Of a DNA stretch of 13,333 bases, positions 5,699 through 11,889 are shown piece by piece. The position numbers and the translations under genes were made by a program. A model generated the notes under the pieces. The model saw only the letters and a program-made list of their open reading frames with translations, was not told the DNA's origin and searched no databases. The DNA comes from Lachnospiraceae bacterium (GTDB lineage Bacteria; Bacillota_A; Clostridia; Lachnospirales; Lachnospiraceae): assembly GCA_024684065.1 (NCBI GenBank), contig JAIKXO010000053.1, forward strand, positions 1 through 13,333, given 5' to 3'. Every line of letters begins with the position of its first letter. Within the stretch, counting starts at the first letter, position 1.

Positions 5699-7321
5699 CT
5701 AGTCTTCCCAAACCTCGTAATCATCGGAAAGCTTTATGACTACGACATCATTTAACAAAGCCATGCTGCCATATTCGGGAAATACCGGCATGTTCCTTAC
5801 GGTCTCATCCCTGAGCGCTTCCTCCAGTTTGTCATCATCCGCGATGCTCAGATTTATTCCCATTTCATAAGTAAAGAAACCCTGCCATGACTGAACGACC
5901 CATCTGGTATCATCCGGATCCCAGGTGCCGATCCTTGCATATTCATTAGCCCTGTCATATACGAAATCTTTGGCGAATAAAGGACTGTCGGCGGGACGTC
6001 CGACAAAGACATATTTATAATATGGATGATACAGATTATACATCTGGAGTGAATCCGTGATCTGGGAAGTAAGCTCCCTAAGGCTGTTGGTTCCCATATA
6101 CATTGCCTGTTCATCATATATTGCCATAAGGTAATTCCCATACAGAAGTATCCCCGTAAACAGTGCCAACGCTATCCTGTAAGCAGTTCCTGCCGGATGC
6201 CTTAACGTCGGTATGTGGGAAGCAAGACAGAGCAGGATCGGGATACACAGGCTCATGGGTATTGTCATCTGTATCGAGGTGACGGAATTATATGCGATCA
6301 TCAGGACAGCATTGCAGGCTGCGGGAATGAGCAGAAGAGAGGCGATAAAAAGTAAGGTATAAAGTTTACCGGCTTTAAAAATATCACAGGCAGCTTTAAC
6401 GAAATGTATTCCAAGCAGAATAAAGACTATAATATAGAGTTTACCGGAAAAAACATTGGACCGGATCCAGTCATTTTTAAAGTACATGCTGAAATCGCCA
6501 TATGTATGCAGAAAGCTTGAGGGAAGATTTTTGATTATACCGGGAAGATCATAGGAGTCCGCGCCGTTATATGATGCCATTTCCACGTTATAATGCCATA
6601 GATTGAGCTGTAAAAGGGCATAGTAAAGAATTGCTCCTATGATAAGCGAAATAAAAGCTCTTAGGATAAAAAGACCCAGGTCTTTTCCAGTCATATCATT
6701 TTTATACAGATGCAGAGAAATGTAAACAAGCAGAAAAAGGCAGAAGCATCCGAAATTTGCCTGATAGAGACCGAGCATAAGCGCAATCGAAAGAGGAGAA
6801 ACAGTAAAAATTATTAAAGGATGATTAAATTTTACCAGGATATATGCGGAAAAAACGGCCAGAAAACACGATACAGAGAAGGTCGGGGACATATAGCGGT
6901 AGGAGAGCAGCACCAGAACGCTTATATTGACCATAAAAAGAAGTGATGCCGCATATCTTGCAAATCTCCCTTTCACGTTGAGGCCGTCCAGGATCAGTAT
7001 TATTGAAAATGAAAAAAACATAAGAGAAATAACAGATGTTATAGGATCCGGACTCAGATAAAGACGTCCTTTATCAAGAAAACGCCAGAACCATCTTCCT
7101 ATTGAGAGTTCATGGGCATTTGCATATGATACGGAGCCGTGCCACATTCCGTCTAACTGGTTGACAAGCTGGTTACACATTAAGAGGGAGTAGACGATCG
7201 CAGAAATGACCATGTTTACGATAAATACCGGAATCCATTCGACCGTCCATTTAGTAAGACCGTCTATGGTTCTTCGGCAGAATATGTCCGTTTGGATTTT
7301 ATTTCCGGAATCGGTATTCAT
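5699..7321 (-). CDS. GtrII-type membrane glycosyltransferase (GT-C fold), copy 1
   Basis: A 540-residue protein with about ten or more hydrophobic helices and a C-terminal extracytoplasmic tail. The first outer loop holds Asp57 (NQLDGMW) and the GRWFWR motif (75-80), the hallmark of the GtrII glucosyltransferase family (Glucos_trans_II), which moves a sugar from a polyprenyl-phosphate donor to an outer-face acceptor. The tail ends FPEYGSMALLNDVVVIKL, a block repeated in the second GtrII protein at 9462. An upstream in-frame TTG (7339) lies across the ribosome binding site and is rejected. AAAGGAGA precedes two consecutive ATGs (7324 and 7321), and 7321 has the better spacing. It is the first gene of the operon with MBOAT copy 2 and SGNH copy 2, so sugar addition and acylation may act on the same polymer. 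Sugar and acceptor are not determinable. Confidence 0.8.
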   Translation of the reverse strand: MNTDSGNKIQTDIFCRRTIDGLTKWTVEWIPVFIVNMVISAIVYSLLMCNQLVNQLDGMWHGSVSYANAHELSIGRWFWRFLDKGRLYLSPDPITSVISLMFFSFSIILILDGLNVKGRFARYAASLLFMVNISVLVLLSYRYMSPTFSVSCFLAVFSAYILVKFNHPLIIFTVSPLSIALMLGLYQANFGCFCLFLLVYISLHLYKNDMTGKDLGLFILRAFISLIIGAILYYALLQLNLWHYNVEMASYNGADSYDLPGIIKNLPSSFLHTYGDFSMYFKNDWIRSNVFSGKLYIIVFILLGIHFVKAACDIFKAGKLYTLLFIASLLLIPAACNAVLMIAYNSVTSIQMTIPMSLCIPILLCLASHIPTLRHPAGTAYRIALALFTGILLYGNYLMAIYDEQAMYMGTNSLRELTSQITDSLQMYNLYHPYYKYVFVGRPADSPLFAKDFVYDRANEYARIGTWDPDDTRWVVQSWQGFFTYEMGINLSIADDDKLEEALRDETVRNMPVFPEYGSMALLNDVVVIKLSDDYEVWED

Positions 7322-7639
7322 CATACTTCTCCTTTGCAAAGATAAAGTCCTTTTTACGTAGTGTCTGTGTCAGAAAGTAAAAAAGATTTCAAAAACTATA
7401 TCTGATACAGTATGCCATAAAATGAATTATCAGTAAAGAAAAACTATGATAAAAGAAGTGTATATACTGAACAACCGAAGGAGGTGCATACCTGGACGGG
7501 AGACTCTTAAGACAGAAAAAACTACGGCTGCCTGCATATCGCAGACAGCCGCATTTCATAGGACTAAGCTGATTAACTCGGTCTATTATATTTTAGAAAC
7601 CTTACAATATCATGTTTATCAGCCTGGGTAAAGCCTGTA
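7322..7639. other. Intergenic region between the GtrII operon and the GGGtGRT operon
   Basis: This 318-bp stretch should contain the promoter of the GtrII operon; only weak candidates are visible on the minus strand (for example TTTACT and CATACT, 17 nt apart, near 7411-7440), and none is convincing. A short inverted repeat, CTGATA (7402-7407) with TATCAG (7428-7433), lies in the same area. A strong minus-strand terminator occupies its middle. A perfect Shine-Dalgarno sequence on the plus strand at 7478-7486 has no credible gene behind it. Confidence 0.5.
7516..7551 (-). terminator. Rho-independent terminator of the NifU-like/GGGtGRT operon
   Basis: An 11-bp stem (7525-7535 with 7541-7551) encloses a 5-nt loop. 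The single mismatch on the plus strand becomes a G-U pair in the minus-strand RNA. In that direction the stem is followed by UAG and then six U (7516-7521). No T run follows the stem on the plus strand, so the direction is clear. It lies about 90 nt past the stop of the GGGtGRT gene. Confidence 0.85.
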
Positions 7640-8659
7640 TTAAAATTTACCTGCCCTGGCAGCTTCTTCGATTGAAACCGCAACCGAAACGGTCATACCG
7701 ACCATCGGGTTATTACCGGCACCTATAAGTCCCATCATCTCCACGTGGGCGGGAACCGACGAAGAGCCGGCGAACTGGGCGTCAGAATGCATACGGCCCA
7801 TGGTATCTGTCATTCCATATGAAGCAGGACCTGCCGCCATATTGTCAGGATGAAGGGTACGTCCCGTACCACCGCCTGAAGCAACCGAGAAATATTTCTT
7901 TCCGGCATCGACACGCTCTTTTTTATATGTACCTGCAACCGGGTGCTGGAATCTTGTGGGATTCGTAGAGTTACCAGTGATGGAAACATCTACGTTCTCA
8001 TGCCACATGATAGCCACGCCTTCCTGTACATCATTGGCACCATAGCAGTTTACCTGTGCGCGGGGACTCTTCGGATCCTTGGAGTAGCACTTCCTGGAAA
8101 CCTCCTTCAGTTCACCGGTAAAATAATCATATTCCGTCTCGACATGTGTAAAGCCGTTGATCCTGGAAATGATCTGCGCCGCATCCTTTCCGAGACCATT
8201 CAGGATAACACGCAGAGGTTTCTGACGAACCTTGTTGGCTTTTTCCGCAATGCCGATTGCTCCTTCCGCAGCCGCAAAAGACTCATGGCCTGCAAGGAAA
8301 GCAAAGCACTCAGTATCTTCCTCTAAAAGCATTTTGCCAAGATTTCCGTGGCCAAGACCGACCTTTCTGCGGTCCGCTACCGAACCGGGAATACAGAACG
8401 CCTGAAGCCCTTCACCGATTGCCGCAGCCGCCTCAGAGGCCTTCCTGCAGTTTTTCTTGATAGCGATAGCGGCTCCTACCGTATAAGCCCATTTTGCATT
8501 TTCAAAGCAGATCGGCTGGATGCCCTCTACCATATGATATACATCAAGGCCTGCATCTTTAGTGATCTTCTCTGCTTCATCGATCGATCCGATCCCATAT
8601 TCCGCCAGTTTGGAAAGGATCTGTTTTTCTCTTCTTTCATAAGATTCAAATTTTGCCAT
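7640..8659 (-). CDS. GGGtGRT family protein
   Basis: A 339-residue soluble protein carrying SVASGGGTGRTLHPDN, with the GGGTGRT motif at residues 262-268 that names this bacterial family of unproven function. Length agrees with the family (about 330 residues). Other glycine-rich stretches include GLGHGNLGKM (about 101-110) and LIGAGNNPMVGM (311-322). Several Cys (51, 71, 89, 118, 191, 205) could matter if it works with an iron-sulfur scaffold, but no ligand set is evident. There is no signal peptide or membrane segment, so it is cytoplasmic. A strong GGAGG site lies 18 bp or less after the stop of the NifU-like gene, so the two form one operon, ended by a clear terminator. By eye this pair is richer in GC than its neighbours, suggesting a conserved core unit unrelated to envelope decoration. 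Confidence 0.88.
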   Translation of the reverse strand: MAKFESYERREKQILSKLAEYGIGSIDEAEKITKDAGLDVYHMVEGIQPICFENAKWAYTVGAAIAIKKNCRKASEAAAAIGEGLQAFCIPGSVADRRKVGLGHGNLGKMLLEEDTECFAFLAGHESFAAAEGAIGIAEKANKVRQKPLRVILNGLGKDAAQIISRINGFTHVETEYDYFTGELKEVSRKCYSKDPKSPRAQVNCYGANDVQEGVAIMWHENVDVSITGNSTNPTRFQHPVAGTYKKERVDAGKKYFSVASGGGTGRTLHPDNMAAGPASYGMTDTMGRMHSDAQFAGSSSVPAHVEMMGLIGAGNNPMVGMTVSVAVSIEEAARAGKF

Positions 8660-8677
8660 TTTTCTTTCCTCCCTGTC

Positions 8678-9370
8678 CTATTCTTTCCTCGGGTCAATCA
8701 TTCTCGCCGCATCCGCTACACGCCCGTACTGTCCGGAAGCCTTTTCGACCGCTGTTTTCGCATCGTCTCCGGCTTTGATGAAGTCCATCATCCTGCCGAA
8801 ATTGACGTATTTATAACCGATGATCTCATCATTTTCGTCCAGAGCCAGCTCTGTGATATAACCTTCTGTAAGTTCCAGATAACGGGGTCCTTTTTCCAGT
8901 GTTCCGTAAGTTGTACCGACCATGGATCTCGTTCCCTTACCAAGATCTTCAAGCCCTGCGCCGATCTGCAGTCCGTTCTCGGAAAATGCGCTCTGCGTAC
9001 GGCCATAGACGATCTGAAGGAAAAGCTCCCTCATTGCGGTATTGATAGCGTCACAAACGAGATCCGTATTCAAAGCCTCTAAGATCGTTAATCCGGGAAG
9101 GATCTCGGATGCCATTGCCGCGGAATGCGTCATTCCTGAGCAGCCAAGCGTCTCAACCAGTGCTTCCTGGATGATCCCGTCCTTTACATTAAGTGACAGC
9201 TTACAGCAGCCCTGCTGGGGAGCACACCATCCGATGCCGTGAGTATAGCCGGAGATATCTTTTACCTCTTTGGCCTTGACCCATTTTGCCTCTTCCGGTA
9301 TCGGTGCAGCGCCGTGGTGAGCGCCCTGATGAACCGGACACATTGCTTTTACTTCCGTTGAATAAATCAT
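8678..9370 (-). CDS. NifU/IscU-like iron-sulfur scaffold homologue, partner of GGGtGRT protein
   Basis: A 230-residue soluble protein. Residues about 41-110 resemble the NifU N-terminal/IscU scaffold: GWCAPQQGCCKLSL (Cys49, Cys55, Cys56), then TLGCSGMTHSAAMASEIL (Cys77), which parallels the IscU block F-G-C-G-x-x-x-A-x-S-S-x-x-x-E, and Cys106 further on, close to the third scaffold Cys. A CPVHQGAHHG segment near the N-terminus (Cys11 and three His) could be an added metal site. The C-terminal 100 residues are not part of a standard IscU. The ATG is preceded by AAGGAGG at 7 nt spacing and a good promoter. It is the first gene of the two-gene operon with the GGGtGRT gene. A true iron-sulfur assembly role is unproven; the family name rests on homology. 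Confidence 0.78.
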   Translation of the reverse strand: MIYSTEVKAMCPVHQGAHHGAAPIPEEAKWVKAKEVKDISGYTHGIGWCAPQQGCCKLSLNVKDGIIQEALVETLGCSGMTHSAAMASEILPGLTILEALNTDLVCDAINTAMRELFLQIVYGRTQSAFSENGLQIGAGLEDLGKGTRSMVGTTYGTLEKGPRYLELTEGYITELALDENDEIIGYKYVNFGRMMDFIKAGDDAKTAVEKASGQYGRVADAARMIDPRKE

Positions 9371-9421
9371 TTAACAGCCTCCTTATTTATAGATTTCAGT
9401 ATACAGTCTGCCTTACATGAA

Positions 9422-9450
9422 ATTATACCTTTAATCGGCGATTCTGTATA
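9422..9450 (-). promoter_or_regulatory. Sigma-A promoter of the NifU-like/GGGtGRT operon
   Basis: On the minus strand, TATACA (9445-9450) is followed after 17 nt by a perfect TATAAT (9422-9427). The predicted start is about 45 nt before the ATG at 9370, with AAGGAGG in between. With the downstream terminator this makes the pair an independent unit. No terminator is seen after the gene at 9462, so read-through from it is possible. Confidence 0.65.
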
Positions 9451-9461
9451 GTAAAATTTGA

Positions 9462-11129
9462 TTATTCGTTATTGTCAGTTGAAGCCTCTTCAAGCTTGAC
9501 CACGATTACCCCGTCTATGAGTTTAATAGAACCATAATCGGGATAACAGGGCATTTCAAGCACTCTCGGATCGTGCTTGAATTTTGCCTCATCCTCATCG
9601 CTCCACAAAAATTCCGGTGTGAAGCCAAGATACTTTGTAAACAGGCTATTGGAAGAGTAGGCGCTGATATTTGATTCCATAATACCATATAGATTAAACT
9701 TATCGCTGATAAGGCTTCCGGCATTATTTGTACTGTCATTAATGGTATGTCCGAGGACTATCACAGGAAGTTCATCTTCATAACCTTCAACGCTCTTTAT
9801 CTGATCCATGAGGACAGTATAATAGGCAATATCATGGAAGTTTGTATATTGCATTCTCATATAATTTCCGTTTGCGTACCAAATATAAACCATTATGATT
9901 GCAAAGACAGAAAGGAAGGTGATCCAATTTGATAAATTAAGACTTCCCGGCAAATACATTTTCGTTTCTGATATCGGGATTTCTTCTTTGCTTCCGTATA
10001 GAACTGTCATATGATCCAGCATGGTGATGGGCAGGATAATGGAGAAAATAACTGAATTAAGCATTATTGAATAAATATAAGTGTCTGGATTACTCATAAC
10101 GTATGCCAGAAAAAGCGATATTGGAAAAATACCCAAAAAGATAACAAACATAATTACCAGCATGAAATTATTCCTGTCTTGCAAGCCTTTTTTTATTGTG
10201 GAAAGAGTAAAAAGTAAAAAAACCAGAAAAAGCAGAAACATAGCAGATTTTATAACAGCGGTAGGGTTTAATCCATCTACATTCTCAGTGATTAAATGGA
10301 AGGTGTGTATATATGAATTTCGAACCATTCTTAAAATATGAGTAATATCGATCTTTCCAATTGAGCTCAGTCCCTGATATTCTGACAGAGTTGTATTAGA
10401 AACAGCCAACGAAAGCTTAGTTATGGCTAAATATAAAATGAGTCCAGATAAAGAGTATATAAGGCAATATAAAGAAAAAACAAATATGCTTTTGAAGTTG
10501 CAGGAGTTATCACGGATATTATTGTTCAGGGAGTCGAAACATAGGATTATTAAATATGAGAGTATAAGTGTGATTGATACTGCAAAGTAAGATTGATATA
10601 TGCCGGTTGAAAATGCAAGCAGAAGAACCGCGATACCAAAATTCATTATTTTTCTCTTTTTCAGGATGAAAAATACTGACAGACAGGAAAGCAGCAATGC
10701 CAGACAATAATATGATGAGGTATATATATAAAAGAAACTGCAGGTTACAGAAGGATATACAGATAATATTGCACCTGTCAGTGCTGATGAAATAACGCCT
10801 TCGATCCGTAGAATATAAACAATCAAACATGCTGATACAGCTATTAAAAATAAGGAAATCATTCCATCTACTAAGGGAAGTGAATAATTGGCGAATAAGT
10901 GTCCGACTATCCGATTTAAGATATAAAGCCCGAATCGTCCGAGTGCAAGTCCCTCTCCGATTTCCCCGGGAGTATTATAGAGAGTATCAAAATTATACAG
11001 CTTATTTGTAAATTGATATAAATGAGCCATAAGGCCTGCGGTCAGGGAAGAAAAAAAAGCCGCTTTAAGCTGAACGGGAGTAGCTTTATATAATTTTCTA
11101 ATTGTTTGTTCTGGACCTATTATCTTCAT
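9462..11129 (-). CDS. GtrII-type membrane glycosyltransferase (GT-C fold), copy 2
   Basis: A 555-residue polytopic membrane protein with a C-terminal outside tail. The first outer loop has Asp48 (YNFDTLY) and ALGRFGLY (62-69), matching the Asp plus G-R-[WF] layout of GtrII-family glucosyltransferases. The tail ends CYPDYGSIKLIDGVIVVKL, closely parallel to copy 1. Overall the two are divergent paralogues. I chose the ATG at 11129, 6 nt after GGAGG; an in-frame TTG at 11174 would put that ribosome binding site inside the gene. By eye it is clearly richer in A and T than the adjoining NifU-like/GGGtGRT pair. It appears monocistronic with its own promoter. Likely role: adding a sugar from a polyprenyl-phosphate donor to an envelope polymer. 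Confidence 0.8.
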   Translation of the reverse strand: MKIIGPEQTIRKLYKATPVQLKAAFFSSLTAGLMAHLYQFTNKLYNFDTLYNTPGEIGEGLALGRFGLYILNRIVGHLFANYSLPLVDGMISLFLIAVSACLIVYILRIEGVISSALTGAILSVYPSVTCSFFYIYTSSYYCLALLLSCLSVFFILKKRKIMNFGIAVLLLAFSTGIYQSYFAVSITLILSYLIILCFDSLNNNIRDNSCNFKSIFVFSLYCLIYSLSGLILYLAITKLSLAVSNTTLSEYQGLSSIGKIDITHILRMVRNSYIHTFHLITENVDGLNPTAVIKSAMFLLFLVFLLFTLSTIKKGLQDRNNFMLVIMFVIFLGIFPISLFLAYVMSNPDTYIYSIMLNSVIFSIILPITMLDHMTVLYGSKEEIPISETKMYLPGSLNLSNWITFLSVFAIIMVYIWYANGNYMRMQYTNFHDIAYYTVLMDQIKSVEGYEDELPVIVLGHTINDSTNNAGSLISDKFNLYGIMESNISAYSSNSLFTKYLGFTPEFLWSDEDEAKFKHDPRVLEMPCYPDYGSIKLIDGVIVVKLEEASTDNNE

Positions 11130-11218
11130 TTTTGTCCTCCGATGTGTTACGGCATTCAGATTTGCCCGATTCAAAATAGAAAACTGATGATATTTATATA
11201 GTCGATATGAACATCCAC

Positions 11219-11247
11219 ACTATAGAATAATTAATAATAAAAATCAA
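11219..11247 (-). promoter_or_regulatory. Candidate sigma-A promoter of GtrII copy 2
   Basis: On the minus strand, TTGATT (11242-11247) and TATAGT (11219-11224) are 17 nt apart. The leader before the ATG at 11129 would be about 80 nt. Its -35 lies 6 bp from the -35 of the divergent plus-strand promoter. Confidence 0.5.
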
Positions 11248-11253
11248 CCTGCA

Positions 11254-11281
11254 TTGACTTTATTGAAGTTTTTTATATAGT
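11254..11281 (+). promoter_or_regulatory. Candidate sigma-A promoter of the small membrane ORF and pseudogene
   Basis: TTGACT (11254-11259) is followed after 16 nt by TATAGT (11276-11281), each five of six to consensus. It faces away from the GtrII copy 2 promoter and would drive the plus-strand remnants from about 11288. Confidence 0.5.
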
Positions 11282-11323
11282 GAAAAATGATGTGAAGCCG
11301 GAAAAAATGAAAGAAAAAAGGTA

Positions 11324-11452
11324 ATGAAAAGAATTTTTATTAGGAGAATAATCGGCATATTAATACTGATTGCCAGTCTTTTGGCAGTTGGAGTATATAT
11401 TTTCATAGGAGAAAGAAGTGAGTTTACTTCGATTATGGATATTGTTCGTTGA
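11324..11452 (+). CDS. Putative 42-residue single-pass membrane peptide, or N-terminal remnant of a larger gene
   Basis: ATG 11324 to TGA 11450-11452 encodes 42 residues: a basic start (MKRIFIRR), one hydrophobic helix (about 9-28, IIGILILIASLLAVGVYIFI), then GERSEFTSIMDIVR. A plausible promoter lies upstream. The ribosome binding site is poor (AAAGG very close to the ATG), though a five-codon upstream frame ends TAATG on this start and could couple translation. The coding end overlaps the start of the decayed gene at 11418. I do not recognise the family. It could be a real small protein or the surviving N-terminus of a truncated membrane-anchored protein. Confidence 0.35.
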   Translation: MKRIFIRRIIGILILIASLLAVGVYIFIGERSEFTSIMDIVR

Positions 11453-11889
11453 TAAAAGGTATTTCACTTGTTCTTTTCTTATATGTGATGCTTAATATAT
11501 GGCTCTTTCTTTGCTGCTTAAACGGCGAATCTACTATCATTCTTTTCTTTATCCCGTTCACCGGTTCGCTTATGCTTGATCGCCTGATAGGCATAAAAAA
11601 TGAGATATCATGGAAAAAAACGGATATTCAATTTTCTTGTTTATGTGAATACTTACAAGCGGAGGAACGGGATATCTTGTAAAAAAGCTCTTTCTCCACT
11701 ATATGGCGCCCTATGAGGAGTTTTTCGGCATTCATGCCTTTTAACGTCTGGATGTTCAAAGATTACAATGCTTTTACAGGATTCGTATTGCTTTTTACAG
11801 GAAATGCAGAAGACCATGCGCCTGTATTGTATACCAACGGAATATTTGATACAAATATTTTCAAGGATGGCCATTACATCTTCGAGTGA
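11418..11889 (+). pseudogene. Decayed membrane protein gene with multiple frameshifts and a nonsense codon
   Basis: Coding character moves between reading frames without long gaps. A GTG at 11418, 6 nt after AGGAG, opens SLLRLWILFVDK. After the A4 run at 11454-11457 the frame changes to GISLVLFLYVMLNIWLFLCC and on to RLIGIKNEISWKK. After the A7 run at 11614-11620 it changes again to NGYSIFLFM, then an in-frame TGA (11646-11648), then ILTSGGTGYLVKKLF through APYEEFFGIHAF. After the T4 run at 11739-11742 it returns to NVWMFKDYNAFTGF and ends IFKDGHYIFE at TGA 11887-11889. Joined, this gives a protein of about 155 residues with a hydrophobic N-terminal half. I do not recognise the family. The 3' end overlaps the convergent YfhO-family gene by 29 bp. 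Indels in homopolymers could be assembly errors, but the nonsense codon would remain. Confidence 0.6.

Noticed and set aside
7322..7339. TTG start at 7339 for GtrII copy 1
   Set aside because: The TTG lies directly across the AGGAGA ribosome binding site that serves the ATGs at 7324 and 7321.
7446..7631. Plus-strand frame of 61 codons in the intergenic region
   Set aside because: No ribosome binding site before its ATG, it runs through the minus-strand terminator, and it resembles no protein I know.
7943..8326. Plus-strand frame of 127 codons inside the GGGtGRT gene
   Set aside because: Antisense shadow of a confidently identified gene, with no start signals.
8348..9082. Long plus-strand frame of 244 codons opposite the NifU-like and GGGtGRT genes
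   Set aside because: It is antisense to two well-supported genes, spans their junction, has no ribosome binding site, and its translation shows no coherent domain.
11130..11174. TTG start at 11174 for GtrII copy 2
   Set aside because: It would place a strong GGAGG site inside the coding region; the ATG at 11129 is 6 nt after that site.
11653..11874. Minus-strand frame of 73 codons opposite the pseudogene
   Set aside because: No start signals, and the plus strand carries the coherent peptide fragments; its end also overlaps the YfhO-family gene.
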